The translations under genes and the position numbers were made by a program. DNA of 59,547 nt from Limisphaerales bacterium (GTDB taxonomy: Bacteria > Verrucomicrobiota > Verrucomicrobiia > Limisphaerales > AAA164-E04): positions 1-59,547 of the forward strand of contig JAMASS010000031.1 in assembly GCA_024761205.1 (NCBI GenBank), in the 5' to 3' direction. Below the pieces are notes generated by a model. The model was not told where the DNA came from, ran no database searches, and was given only the letters and a program-made list of their open reading frames with translations. Shown in pieces: positions 1 to 8,990 of the stretch (position 1 is the stretch's first letter; each line of letters starts with the position of its first letter).

Positions 1-258
1 GACAACGCACGCTACCACCACGCCAAGCTGCTCAAACCACTGTTGAGAGCCCACCGAGCGCATCTCGACCTGTTGTTTCTGCCGCCTTACAGCCCACAGC
101 TCGCGCCGATCAAGAGAGTTTGGAAACCGACGCGGCGGCTGGCGCTTCACAATCTCTACTTCGGCAGCCTGGAGGAGTTGTCGGCCGCTGTGGAGGTCTG
201 CTTCGACCAATGGCGAAAACCGAACCGTGTTCTGCAACGATTATGCGGCATTACTTAA
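1..258 (+). mobile_element. IS630-family transposase, C-terminal fragment
   Basis: The reading frame is open from the window edge, so the 5' part lies outside. It begins DNARYHHAK, the segment that carries the second catalytic Asp in IS630/Tc1-type DDE transposases, and continues with LPPYSPQLAPIKRVWK. In active members the last motif normally reads NPIERxW, and its Glu is the third catalytic residue. Here that Glu is Lys (APIKRVW), so the enzyme is probably inactive. The frame ends at a TAA at 256-258. No terminal inverted repeat could be recognised. The family call is confident; inactivity is inferred from the single substitution. Confidence 0.8.
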
Positions 259-394
259 GTCGTTATGTTTAGATTTGTTGAAGAGAACGACAGGTGGTCG
301 TAGAAATTGTTGCCCCGGCTGAGAAGGTTGCCCGAATAAAGATATTCCATGTGAACCGTTGAATTTGAAGATTACACTGTTGAGGAATAGAAAA

Positions 395-774
395 ATGAAA
401 AAGCTGTTATTACTTTTGTTAAGCGTTGTCGGTTTGGTGGGGTAAGAACTAAAATTGGAAAGAAGTTGATAATATAAGAAGAGTTAAAGGAATTAAACAG
501 AATAGAAAAAAGTAGCTGATGATGGAAATGATTATCTATTTTCTGTTAAAGCTAAATTTGGTAAAGATTTATTTTTATACCTAATGTCAACGGTTTAGTT
601 TTAGAATGAGCTGCAGATTTTAAACAGAATTGGTTCATACATGGAAAACTAAATAAAATGCTTAGCATCAAAAACGATCCACTAAATTCAACAGCTAAAA
701 AGCATTTTTTTAGAGTTAAAGTTAATAACGAAGATTTCCGTCCTAGAAACTTGAGGCATATTAACTTTTTGTAG
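395..774 (+). pseudogene. Decayed AT-rich gene with a signal-peptide start
   Basis: The stretch from about 300 to 774 is far more AT-rich than its surroundings. An ATG at 395 opens a Lys-Lys start and a Leu/Val-rich core like a signal peptide, which stops at TAA 443-445. Further in, a frame reads DDGNDYLFSVKAKFGKDL, shifts frame, continues FIPNVNGLVLE, meets a TGA, and then reads AADFKQNWFIHGKLNKM on to a TAG at 772-774. This pattern fits one small secreted protein that has acquired stops and at least one frameshift. I do not recognise the family. The base composition suggests foreign origin. Bases 259-394 hold nothing I can identify. Confidence 0.5.
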
Positions 775-783
775 GAATTGAAT

Positions 784-1956
784 ATGAAAAGAGAGTTTCC
801 GACATGGCCAAGTTTCAGCGACCGAGAAATTGAGGCTGTGGGTAGGATCCTGCGTTCCGGAAAGGTGAATTACTGGACAGGTTCTGAGGGAAAGGCCTTT
901 GAGAGGGAGTATGCGGCAGCAGTGGGGAGTCGTTTCGGGATCGCCTTGGCGAACGGGAGCGTCGCTTTGGACCTCGCTTTGAAGGCGGTTGGCGTGACAA
1001 GTGGAGATGAGGTCATTGTTTCACCCAGAAGTTTTATTGCCTCGGCTAGTTGCGTGGCGCTGTGTGGTGCTCAACCGGTTTTTGCCGATGTTGACTTGGA
1101 TTCAGGCAACATTACCGGGGACACCCTTCGGGCTGTACTCAGCGATCAGACCAAGGCGGTTATTCCCGTCCATTTAGGCGGGATGCCATGCGATATGGAA
1201 GATATCTTGTCTGTGGCTCGAGAACATGGATTAGCCGTGATTGAAGACTGCGCCCAGGCTCATGGCGCAGCCTATCGAGGAAAACCGGTGGGCAGCTTCG
1301 GCGATGTCGGCGCGTTTTCGTTTTGCCAGGATAAGATCATCAGCACTGGTGGTGAAGGTGGTTTGGTGGTCACGGATAGGGAACACCTGTGGAAGCGAAT
1401 GTGGGCTTACAAGGATCATGGTAAATCCTATGACACGGTATTTAATAAGCAGCACCCGCCAGGATTTCGTTGGCTGCACGAATCGTTTGGCACCAATTGG
1501 AGGATGACAGAGATCCAAGCGGCTCTCGGTCGCATCCAGCTGACGAGGCTCGACGAGGCTGTTTCGGTTCGTCAGCGCAACGCCGCCATTCTGACGGAGA
1601 CGTTGAAAGACTTTGACTGTGTGAGGGTGCCGACCGTCGGCGCCGAATTCACTCATAGTTATTATCGGTACTGCGCCTATCTGAGGCCGGAACAGTTGAA
1701 GATGGGTTGGGATCGGGACCGGATAATGAATGCGATTACCGAGGGTGGAGTGCCATGTTTTAGTGGGACGTGTAGCGAGATCTACCGTGAGAAGGCTTTT
1801 GAGATTGCTGGGACGGCTCCTGCGGAGCGATTACCAAACGCTAGGATGTTAGGTGATTTGTCTTTGATGTTTCCGGTTTACTCAACTCTGTCGGTGAGTA
1901 ATATGGAGTTCATCGCCTCTGGCGCTCGCGAAGTGTTGACCGAGGCTAGTAAGTGA
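784..1956 (+). CDS. DegT/DnrJ/EryC1/StrS aminotransferase
   Basis: A PLP-dependent sugar aminotransferase of 390 residues, the usual family length. Members typically transfer an amino group from glutamate to a nucleotide-linked keto-sugar during surface polysaccharide or O-antigen synthesis. The N-terminal half has the GSVALDLALKA segment that binds the cofactor phosphate and an EDCAQAHGA motif. The PLP lysine is in FCQDKIISTGGEGG, near residue 187. The start chosen is ATG 784, with AGGA at 773-776 placed 7 nt upstream; a TTG at 778 is also in frame but less likely. It is the first of four co-directional sugar genes. The exact nucleotide-sugar substrate cannot be told from sequence. Confidence 0.9.
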   Translation: MKREFPTWPSFSDREIEAVGRILRSGKVNYWTGSEGKAFEREYAAAVGSRFGIALANGSVALDLALKAVGVTSGDEVIVSPRSFIASASCVALCGAQPVFADVDLDSGNITGDTLRAVLSDQTKAVIPVHLGGMPCDMEDILSVAREHGLAVIEDCAQAHGAAYRGKPVGSFGDVGAFSFCQDKIISTGGEGGLVVTDREHLWKRMWAYKDHGKSYDTVFNKQHPPGFRWLHESFGTNWRMTEIQAALGRIQLTRLDEAVSVRQRNAAILTETLKDFDCVRVPTVGAEFTHSYYRYCAYLRPEQLKMGWDRDRIMNAITEGGVPCFSGTCSEIYREKAFEIAGTAPAERLPNARMLGDLSLMFPVYSTLSVSNMEFIASGAREVLTEASK

Positions 1957-2040
1957 GCCGTAGGGTTTTTTTAGCGACTCCTTGAATGAGCCGATTTTTT
2001 GTTAGCTCAATTTGGTTCGTAAGTTTGGTCGAATTCTGTT

Positions 2041-3627
2041 ATGGGGCTCTTGGCGAAGACGTTAGATAGCAAGCTAAGTAGCGTGCGCTTTGAGAGAATC
2101 TTTCGGGGTGTTGCGGACAGCTTAATGCTCGTGGGTTCGTTAGCGCTGGCGTTTCTGGTGCGCTTATCCATTGTTTACTGGATCGATCGCCCGTCTGATT
2201 TAGATAGTTACATTCAAGAGTATGTCCGAACATTTCTGAAAACATCGTGGTTTCTGCTGCTTCTTGGCATCAGCGTCTTTTCTATTTTTGGCTTCTATAT
2301 CCGGGGGCGTAATTATCGCGGACGCTACAAGGCGCTCGTGGTTTTTCAAGCTGTCGCTGTCGTTTACTTGTTGTTTTCTTTCGCGAGTTTCATCATGCCC
2401 TCCTTGTTCGGCGTGCCTCGCGGTGTGTTGGTGATTGGTTGGCTGGTGGCCGCTGTCATTTTGGTCGCCTCTCGCCTCTGGTCTTCCTTGTGGCGTATGG
2501 TGATTCGGGAGGAGTTGAGAAATGAAGTGGACCTCGGACGAGGAGCGGAGGCGGATCATGTCTTGGTGATTGGGGGTGCGGGTTACATTGGATCCGCCCT
2601 TCTGCCAAAACTTTTGGAGGCCGGTTATCGCGTGCGGCTGCTGGATGCCTTCCTCTTTGGGGAGGAGCCGATCAAGGAGTTTGTCGGGCATGAGAGGCTT
2701 GAGATCATCAAGGGTGATTTTCGGCAAGTCGACAAGGTGGTCGAGGCAATGAGGGGCGTGGGCTTGGTGGTACACCTTGGAGGCCTCGTCGGTGATCTAG
2801 CCTGCGCTCATGACGAGGGGCTGACGATTGAGATTAATTTGGCGGCGGTCCGGCTCATTGCGGATGTGGCTAAGGCGCATAAGGTTGAGCGGTTCATTTT
2901 CGCGAGCACCTGTTCTGTTTACGGGGCAAACGACGTGATCTTAGACGAACGATCAATGCTTGATCCGGTGTCTTTGTACGCGAGCAGCAAAATCGCATCT
3001 GAGAAAGTCCTGCATGAGGTGTCGGACGAGTCATTTAAGCCGATCATTGTTCGGTTTGGAACGATTTACGGATTCTCGGGGAGGATTCGGTTTGATTTGG
3101 TTGTCAATTTGTTGACAGCGAAGGCTGTTCGAGAAGGTCGAATCACCTTGTTTGGCGGGGAGCAGTGGCGTCCGTTTGTCCATGTTGACGATGCAGCCAA
3201 GGGCGTTTTGTCCATGTTGATGGCGCCAGGTGAGTTAGTGAATGGGGAGGTTTTCAATGTGGGTTCGGACGGACAAAATTACACGCTCGAACAAGTGGGG
3301 CGGAAGATCCAAGAGATAGTGCCATCTGCTGAAATAGTGGATATGGGAAATGATTCCGATAGGAGGAATTATCGGGTCTCGTTTGCCAAGATTAGGGAGA
3401 GGCTTCAATTCGAGCCGTCGTGGACGCTGGAGGCTGGAATTGCTCAGGTAAAGGAATCTCTAGAGAGTGGCGTCATTGAAGACTACACCGAGAGCCGCTA
3501 TAGCAATGCGCGGACGATTTTTGACGAAAAAGCGTCGCGTCTACTCAGAGGTAGCGGTTGGGAGAAAAGGCTCATTCAAGAGTCCATGCCGGGGAGGCAG
3601 ACAGGGAGTGATCGCAGTTTGGGATAA
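2041..3627 (+). CDS. Membrane-anchored NAD-dependent epimerase/dehydratase
   Basis: A 528-residue fusion. The first 155 or so residues contain four hydrophobic segments (about 20-45, 63-85, 100-125 and 128-150), which should anchor it in the inner membrane. From about residue 175 a classical extended short-chain dehydrogenase follows: the NAD-binding GGAGYIG motif, a STCSVYG strand with the catalytic Ser/Thr, and a YASSK catalytic Tyr-Lys pair near residues 313-317. Relatives are UDP-sugar epimerases and dehydratases. Most such enzymes are soluble, so the membrane head is unusual; it recalls CapD/WbaP-type anchors but without their own catalytic part. The gene sits 84 bp after the aminotransferase. 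Substrate unknown. Confidence 0.85.
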   Translation: MGLLAKTLDSKLSSVRFERIFRGVADSLMLVGSLALAFLVRLSIVYWIDRPSDLDSYIQEYVRTFLKTSWFLLLLGISVFSIFGFYIRGRNYRGRYKALVVFQAVAVVYLLFSFASFIMPSLFGVPRGVLVIGWLVAAVILVASRLWSSLWRMVIREELRNEVDLGRGAEADHVLVIGGAGYIGSALLPKLLEAGYRVRLLDAFLFGEEPIKEFVGHERLEIIKGDFRQVDKVVEAMRGVGLVVHLGGLVGDLACAHDEGLTIEINLAAVRLIADVAKAHKVERFIFASTCSVYGANDVILDERSMLDPVSLYASSKIASEKVLHEVSDESFKPIIVRFGTIYGFSGRIRFDLVVNLLTAKAVREGRITLFGGEQWRPFVHVDDAAKGVLSMLMAPGELVNGEVFNVGSDGQNYTLEQVGRKIQEIVPSAEIVDMGNDSDRRNYRVSFAKIRERLQFEPSWTLEAGIAQVKESLESGVIEDYTESRYSNARTIFDEKASRLLRGSGWEKRLIQESMPGRQTGSDRSLG

Positions 3628-3926
3628 CGGATTCATTGCCGGACGATTTTGGAGGTTTTCGGGGCGGGCTGAGTTACGAAAGGCGTGTTTTACGGAAAGA
3701 TCCGCTGGGTGAGGTCCGTTTTTCTACTTTGCGATTAAAGTCTATCGCCTCTCCTCTCCGGACGGGTCATGTTGGGTCTGTGTGTTTTGGTAGCGCAGCC
3801 GCTATTTTTCTTAGTCGTTTGATGGGATTCTGTTGGGGTTGGGTTTTTGATTCTGGTGTCAGCCGGATGATATCGTAACTGACCTTTTGGAAACGGGGGC
3901 CGGGGGTTTGTTTTTGATGAACGAGG
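3628..3926. other. Intergenic, no gene recognised
   Basis: This 299-bp gap is T- and G-rich on the plus strand. Short open frames cross it but none has a recognisable motif or a good ribosome binding site. I see no clear terminator hairpin. It may hold a promoter for the next gene. Confidence 0.4.
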
Positions 3927-6089
3927 ATGAAGCAGATACTTCAGGATCTGAAGAACGGAGAGACTCTGTTGGCTGATGTCCCTTCTCCGGGTGTCCGAAG
4001 GGGGCAGTTGTTGATTCGTTCGGCTGCGAGCTTGGTCTCGATTGGGACCGAGAAGGTGATGATCGACTTCGGAAAAGCTGGTTGGATTGGCAAGGCGCGC
4101 CGACACCCTGACAAAGTGCGGCGAGTGATTGAAAAGATCAAGACTGACGGCTTGGGGCAGACCTTGGAGGCGGTGAACGCGAAACTTGGGCAAGTGCTCC
4201 CTTTGGGGTATTCGAATGTCGGCAGGGTCATTGAGGTGGGTGCGGATGTCAGGGGTTTTCAATCTGGTGATTTGGTCGTTTCCAACGGGCCCCATGCCGA
4301 GGTCGTTGCGGTGCCGAAGAATCTTTGCGCTCGGGTGCCTGATGGCGTTGCGGAGGAAGACGCGGTGTTCACCGTGGTCGGATCGATCGGCTTACAGGGG
4401 ATTCGCTTGCTAAAGCCCACCGTTGGGGAGTATTTCGCGGTTACTGGTCTTGGTTTGATTGGATTGTTGGCGGTTCAGATTCTTCGCGCCAATGGATGTC
4501 GAGTTCTGGGCATTGACTTTGATGCCCGAAAATGTGAACTCGCCCAAGAACTGGGAGCTGAGGTGGCGCATCTGGGATCTGGGACGGATCCAGTAAATGT
4601 CGCCAATCAGATTTCCGGCGGAAAAGGATTGGATGGGGTTCTTATCACGGCGGCCACCAAGAGCAACGGGCTTGTGCATCAGGCGGCGCTCATGTGCCGA
4701 AAGCGAGGGCGGATCGTCCTGGTGGGTGTGGCCGGACTCAATTTGTCCCGAGCTGACTTCTATGAGAAAGAGTTGAGTTTCCAGGTAAGCTGCTCTTATG
4801 GACCGGGCCGGTATGATCCCGAGTATGAGGAAAAGGGCCGCGATTACCCTTATGGTTTCGTGCGTTGGACGGAACAGCGGAATTTCGAAGCGATCCTCGG
4901 ATTGATGGAGAGGCGGATGGTGAATGTGGGGCCGTTGATCTCCCATCAGTTCGAATTTTCCGACGCCTTGCGAGCCTATGAGCGGGTAGGCGACGCTACG
5001 ACGATAGGGATTGTGTTGAAGTATGCCGAGCCAGCGGTCGCTGATGCAACTGGCATGGACTCAGCCCGGATCGTGGCGCTAAAGGTGGCGCCTGCGTCTA
5101 AGAGATCGGGAGTATGTATTGGAGTCATTGGAGCTGGTGGCTTCACCGGGCAGGTGCTCGTGCCCGGCCTGGCAGCGACGGACGCTCGCCTGAAGACGAT
5201 CGTTTCTGCAACAGGGGTAACGGGCACGCAACTGGGTAAAAAGTATGGATTTGAAAACTCTTCGACCGATGCTGATGCGTTGTTGGATGATGATGATATT
5301 AACACGGTTGTGATCGCCACACACCACAACACCCACGCCCGGCTGGTGCTCGCCGCCCTGCGTGCTGGGAAGCATGTATATGTTGAGAAACCGCTGTGTC
5401 TCAATGACGCTGAGTTGACGGAAATAGTCCATTGCTATAGGGCACTGGCTGAGAGCGACAAGCCTCAGTTCCTGCTCGTCGGGTTCAATCGGCGTTTCTC
5501 GCCTCAGGTTCAGAAAATAAAGAGTTTGATCTCGTCGATGCCTCAACCCAAGGCAATGATTTTAACCGTCAATTCTGGGGCGGTCCCGTCCGACCATTGG
5601 GTACAAGACCTGGAGATTGGGGGCGGACGTGTCGTTGGAGAATGTTGCCATTTTATCGATCTCTTGCGGTTCTTGGCGGGATCGGAGATCAAAACGGTCA
5701 GAGCGGATGAATGCGCCCCCACGGGGGCTTCAGGGCCTCGGGACACGATCACGATTCAGCTTGGTTTTCGTGATGGCTCAATTGGAGCGGTTCACTATTT
5801 TTCCAATGGCAATAAGGGTTTTCCGAAGGAGCGGCTGGAGGTTTTTTGTGGAGGCAAGATACTGTCTTTGGATAATTTCCGCCGGTTATCCGGTTTCGGC
5901 TGGAGCGGCTTTTCCCGAATGAATCTTTGGAAGCTAGACAAGGGACATGCTGCTGAAATGCGGGCTTTAGTCGAGGCTGTCAAGAAGGGAGAGTCAGCAC
6001 CAATACCGTTTGACGAGATTGTAGAGGTAACCCGGGCAAGTTTTGCCGCAGCTGGTTTGGAGAGTCGCCGGGAGGGAAAAGCCCATTGA
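3927..6089 (+). CDS. Two-domain oxidoreductase: zinc-type dehydrogenase fused to Gfo/Idh/MocA
   Basis: A 720-residue fusion of a kind found in exopolysaccharide clusters. Residues 1 to about 370 resemble medium-chain (alcohol-dehydrogenase-like) reductases, including a nucleotide-binding turn (GLGLIGLLAVQ). Residues from about 395 begin a second Rossmann fold (GVIGAGGFTGQ) of the Gfo/Idh/MocA family, with the characteristic EKPLCLNDAEL motif whose Lys normally assists hydride transfer. Two dehydrogenase units in one chain suggest consecutive redox steps on a nucleotide sugar, for example making a keto intermediate for the neighbouring aminotransferase; that is inference. ATG 3927 follows GAGG closely, so the ribosome binding site is short-spaced. 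The gene ends 74 bp before wecB. Confidence 0.85.
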   Translation: MKQILQDLKNGETLLADVPSPGVRRGQLLIRSAASLVSIGTEKVMIDFGKAGWIGKARRHPDKVRRVIEKIKTDGLGQTLEAVNAKLGQVLPLGYSNVGRVIEVGADVRGFQSGDLVVSNGPHAEVVAVPKNLCARVPDGVAEEDAVFTVVGSIGLQGIRLLKPTVGEYFAVTGLGLIGLLAVQILRANGCRVLGIDFDARKCELAQELGAEVAHLGSGTDPVNVANQISGGKGLDGVLITAATKSNGLVHQAALMCRKRGRIVLVGVAGLNLSRADFYEKELSFQVSCSYGPGRYDPEYEEKGRDYPYGFVRWTEQRNFEAILGLMERRMVNVGPLISHQFEFSDALRAYERVGDATTIGIVLKYAEPAVADATGMDSARIVALKVAPASKRSGVCIGVIGAGGFTGQVLVPGLAATDARLKTIVSATGVTGTQLGKKYGFENSSTDADALLDDDDINTVVIATHHNTHARLVLAALRAGKHVYVEKPLCLNDAELTEIVHCYRALAESDKPQFLLVGFNRRFSPQVQKIKSLISSMPQPKAMILTVNSGAVPSDHWVQDLEIGGGRVVGECCHFIDLLRFLAGSEIKTVRADECAPTGASGPRDTITIQLGFRDGSIGAVHYFSNGNKGFPKERLEVFCGGKILSLDNFRRLSGFGWSGFSRMNLWKLDKGHAAEMRALVEAVKKGESAPIPFDEIVEVTRASFAAAGLESRREGKAH

Positions 6090-6163
6090 GGGAGGGCAGA
6101 CTCGTGGTGATTTAGACAGCTCAGATCAATCTCTCTTGTTTGACCGCAACCACGTTTTTGAAG

Positions 6164-7255
6164 ATGTCGCTCATTGATATTATTGCCGGGGCGCGACCGA
6201 ATTTCGTTAAGATTGCCCCCATTATAAAGGCGATCGAATCTGCGGGTGCGCGTGGCAGCCGCCTTAGATATCGTTTGATCCACACGGGACAGCACTATGA
6301 TCGGAGGATGTCCGGTAATTTTTTTGTTGAACTTGGCATTCCCGATCCAGAAATTAATTTAGGTGTCGGTTTGGGATCGCAGGCGGAGCAAACAGCGAGA
6401 ATCATGATCGGCTACGAGAGGGAGCTGCTCAGGCGTCGGAGTCAGCTTTGTTTGGGTGTCGGTGATGTAACGTCAACGATGGCGTGCGCCATTGTGGCCC
6501 GCAAGCTAGGCATTCCCGTGGCGCATGTTGAAGCGGGCATTCGGTCTGGGGACTGGAGGATGCCGGAGGAAATCAACCGGGTGGTTACAGATTCGATCAC
6601 GAACTACTTTTTTACGACGAGCGAGGTAGCGAATCAGAATCTGCGGAAGAGCGGCATTGATGAGGAGCAGATTTTTTTTGTGGGCAACACCATGATTGAT
6701 ACGCTGCTAGCCAATCAGCATCGATTTCGTCAGCCTGAAGTTTGGACTGACGCGGGTTTGGTGTCGCGCGGGTATTTTGTGGTCACTCTGCATCGTCCTG
6801 TGAATGTCGATGAGGAGCACGGCTTGGTTCGGCTTTTGGAGGCGATCATCCGGCAAGCGCGAGGGCTACCGATCGTGTTTCCTGTGCATCCACGAACCGC
6901 CAAAGTTCTTGAGCGTGTTCAGATGGATTCGCCTACCTTACATCTCGTTGAGCCGATGAGCTACCTGGAATTCAATTATCTGGTGAAGCACGCCAAAGCG
7001 GTGGTTACAGATTCCGGCGGTATTACCGAAGAGACTACCGTGATGGGGGTTCCTTGTATGACGTTGCGAGACTCCACTGAGCGACCGGAGACGGTCACGA
7101 TCGGTACGAATGAGCTATTGGGAACCGATCCAGCGGCCCTGGAGCCAACTTTCGAGCGATTGTTCGAGGAGAAGTGGAAGGCAGGAGGGATCCCTGAAAA
7201 ATGGGATGGCAAAACAGCCGAGCGGATTGTCGCCGAACTGGAGAGGATGCTCTGA
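6164..7255 (+). CDS. wecB: UDP-N-acetylglucosamine 2-epimerase (non-hydrolysing)
   Basis: A cytosolic enzyme interconverting UDP-GlcNAc and UDP-ManNAc for surface polysaccharide synthesis. The protein is 363 residues, normal for the family. It opens with the AGARPNFVKIAPI loop (GTRPEAIKMAP in E. coli WecB), has GDVTSTMA with the catalytic Asp, HVEAGIRSGDWRMPEE with two conserved acidic residues, VTLHRPVNVD with the catalytic His, and SGGITEE near the end for UDP binding. I chose ATG 6164; a TTG at 6140 is in frame but would add nine residues not seen in relatives. It is the last gene of the sugar block and converges on a tRNA gene 31 bp downstream. Confidence 0.92.
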   Translation: MSLIDIIAGARPNFVKIAPIIKAIESAGARGSRLRYRLIHTGQHYDRRMSGNFFVELGIPDPEINLGVGLGSQAEQTARIMIGYERELLRRRSQLCLGVGDVTSTMACAIVARKLGIPVAHVEAGIRSGDWRMPEEINRVVTDSITNYFFTTSEVANQNLRKSGIDEEQIFFVGNTMIDTLLANQHRFRQPEVWTDAGLVSRGYFVVTLHRPVNVDEEHGLVRLLEAIIRQARGLPIVFPVHPRTAKVLERVQMDSPTLHLVEPMSYLEFNYLVKHAKAVVTDSGGITEETTVMGVPCMTLRDSTERPETVTIGTNELLGTDPAALEPTFERLFEEKWKAGGIPEKWDGKTAERIVAELERML

Positions 7256-7286
7256 GTTTGAGGGGCGATGTCCTCAGGGCATCAAG

Positions 7287-7373
7287 TGGTACCGATGGAG
7301 GGGGTCGAACCCACACGGCCTTGCGGCCACCAGATTTTGAGTCTAGCGCGTCTGCCAATTCCGCCACATCGGC
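7287..7373 (-). tRNA. tRNA-Leu (anticodon CAA)
   Basis: On the minus strand this folds as an 87-nt class II tRNA. The acceptor arms are GCCGATG and CATCGGT (with one G-U pair), followed by A and an encoded CCA. The anticodon stem CTAGA/TCTGG encloses CTCAAAA, giving anticodon CAA. There is a long variable arm (GGCCGCAAGGCC region) and a T arm GTGGGTTCGACCCCC. The gene converges on wecB. Confidence 0.95.
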
Positions 7374-7801
7374 ACTCAATGAAGCAGGCGTCTATAATTA
7401 CCAGCAAAGGACGATGATTGACAAGGCCCAATTCTGAGGGGATTTATCTCGGGGGTGTGACGGGAAAAAGCACCGGATCAGTGTCATTCTCTCACAACGG
7501 GCAAGCCAAATCGGCGATCTTTCACTGTTTTCCCCACGCTCAAGACTTTCAGTGGTCCGAATGCACCCCTTTTCAATCGAACGCTTTACCCGGCGGATGT
7601 TCCTTGGTGTTCCGGAATGTCGCTTGTGAGGATTGTTTGATGCTTGGCAGTGTTTTTTGAATATGGCTGGGTTTCTTAGACTTTCAGTCGAATTTGCCCC
7701 ATTGTTGCCAGACCATTGGATTCTCCAATGGGTTTTGGCTAGGGACGTTTATGTGTGTGTCTGCAATTCGTTTCCTCGGTGATGGGAAATCCCCCAGCCA
7801 G
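7374..7801. other. Intergenic, no gene recognised
   Basis: About 430 bp beyond the tRNA. Open frames exist on the plus strand but lack recognisable motifs or start signals. The plus-strand base composition changes here from G-rich to mixed. No attachment-site duplicate of the tRNA 3' end was found by eye. Confidence 0.4.
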
Positions 7802-8102
7802 GGGCCTGCGCAGAACTTCCTAGATCGCTATATTCGCGCGAGCTTGGTAAATCAGGGCTTAAAGCCGTCGCCATCGGCACCGCACGACGCGCTTATCCGC
7901 AGACTATCGCTTGACCTGACTGGGCTGTCTCCCGACGAGCGATGTTATCGCTTTGGCAATGGTTTGGTCCGTACCTTGAGCAATTTTGTTGTGTTGAGTG
8001 AACCGCCATCCCATCCTGAGTTGTTAGAGGATTTGGCGAAGCGGTTTGTCGCACATGGGTGATCCACCAAGTGGTTGGTGCGGGAGATCGTGATGTCGGC
8101 AA
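7802..8102 (+). pseudogene. DUF1549/DUF1553 (PSD1-type) protein remnant with large internal deletion
   Basis: The first part, FLDRYIRASLVNQGLKPSPS followed by LIRRLSLDLTGLSPDE, matches the beginning of DUF1549 as found in long secreted proteins of Planctomycetes and Verrucomicrobia. It then jumps to GNGLVRTLSNFVVLSEPP and SHPELLEDLAKRFVAHG, which belong to DUF1553, several hundred residues further on in intact proteins. The deletion junction is near 7940. At about 8060 a TGA shifts the frame and the sequence resumes as WSTKWLVREIVMSAT. The gene is therefore a scar: both ends of a large domain pair with the middle lost and a frameshift. Confidence 0.75.
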
Positions 8103-8109
8103 CCATCAA

Positions 8110-8675
8110 CCTGCTGCTCTCTCCGAGATTGAAAACGTGGAGTAGGTTTTGATTCTTGCTTGTTTGTTCCTTGATCCACTGTTCTGCACCTTTGGAATAG
8201 TCGCCACCCCAAGCAAGCACGATGATCGTGCTGAATTTGCTCAGACCGATTTGAGAGCACCTCGGAGGAGTATTTCTCTTTAGCACTGCCTCCGTGAAAC
8301 CTGCCTTCTGGTAATCCGCAAAACATCCGTCATAAAGAGGGTCGAGTAAATCACGTCCTGTGGAGACGGTTTCACCACCTTGGCGAAATCCCCTAACTTG
8401 ATCGTTGCCTTAAACAATGCCTTGCTTGCCGCTCGCAGACGTTGTTCGTTGCAAATCTTCAGGTTCGTGTAACGCCCCTTTGGAACGTTGAACCTGCCTT
8501 GACTGTTCACCCGATACAGCCCATTGAAACAAGTCTTGTTGAGGTAAATGAACCGTGCCGCAATCGCGCCCTTGCCGAAAACGGGAAAGGTCAAGGGAAA
8601 ACGCCTTTGCAGCCGAGCCCTTGTGCCGCTGTCCTCGCTGTAGTGGCGCGTCTTGTCCGCACTGCCGGCGGACAA
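8110..8675 (-). pseudogene. Dam-like DNA adenine methyltransferase remnant
   Basis: On the minus strand, residues ARFIYLNKTCFNGLYRVN followed by NVPKGRYTN are a hallmark of Dam/DpnM-type N6-adenine methyltransferases. The catalytic DPPY is replaced across a frameshift: one frame reads VIYSTLFMTD, another reads DPLYDGCFADYQKAGFTEA. The usual N-terminal SAM-binding motif is not found upstream. Downstream of GFTEA, reading on to about 8110, the frame stays open but I cannot align it with Dam proteins. It is a broken gene. It abuts the PSD1 remnant in the opposite orientation. Confidence 0.7.
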
Positions 8676-8990
8676 AATGCGCCCTCCCCCCGGTCGGACT
8701 GCCTCAATATGCTTGAGACAGCCTGCGAGCGTCGTCTATCGCTGTGCGAGTTCGCACGATGGTGGTCATTGATCGCATTCCTCGACTCGAAGGCAGCACG
8801 CCTCCACCCTGCATTTTCAGAAACCTCAAGCGTAGAGTTCCTCAAGGTTTTGCAAGGGAAAATACCGTCGCTATCGATTCCGGCATCAATTTCATCAGTC
8901 AATTGGAGGGTTTTCATATGCGCGATTTGCCGATTTGAAGGCTTTTCCTTTGCCAGCGTTCACGTCATGAGCGGCGCGGGTCCACGAAAG
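8676..8990. other. Intergenic, no gene recognised
   Basis: A plus-strand frame (8442-9002) and minus-strand frames are open here, but no translated segment resembles a known family. It is probably part of the decayed stretch on either side. Confidence 0.3.

Noticed and set aside
1957-2040. A rho-independent terminator after the aminotransferase
   Set aside because: T runs are present but no stable stem precedes them.
7418-7660. An 80-residue plus-strand gene after tRNA-Leu
   Set aside because: No start signal, no motif, and composition unlike the neighbouring genes.
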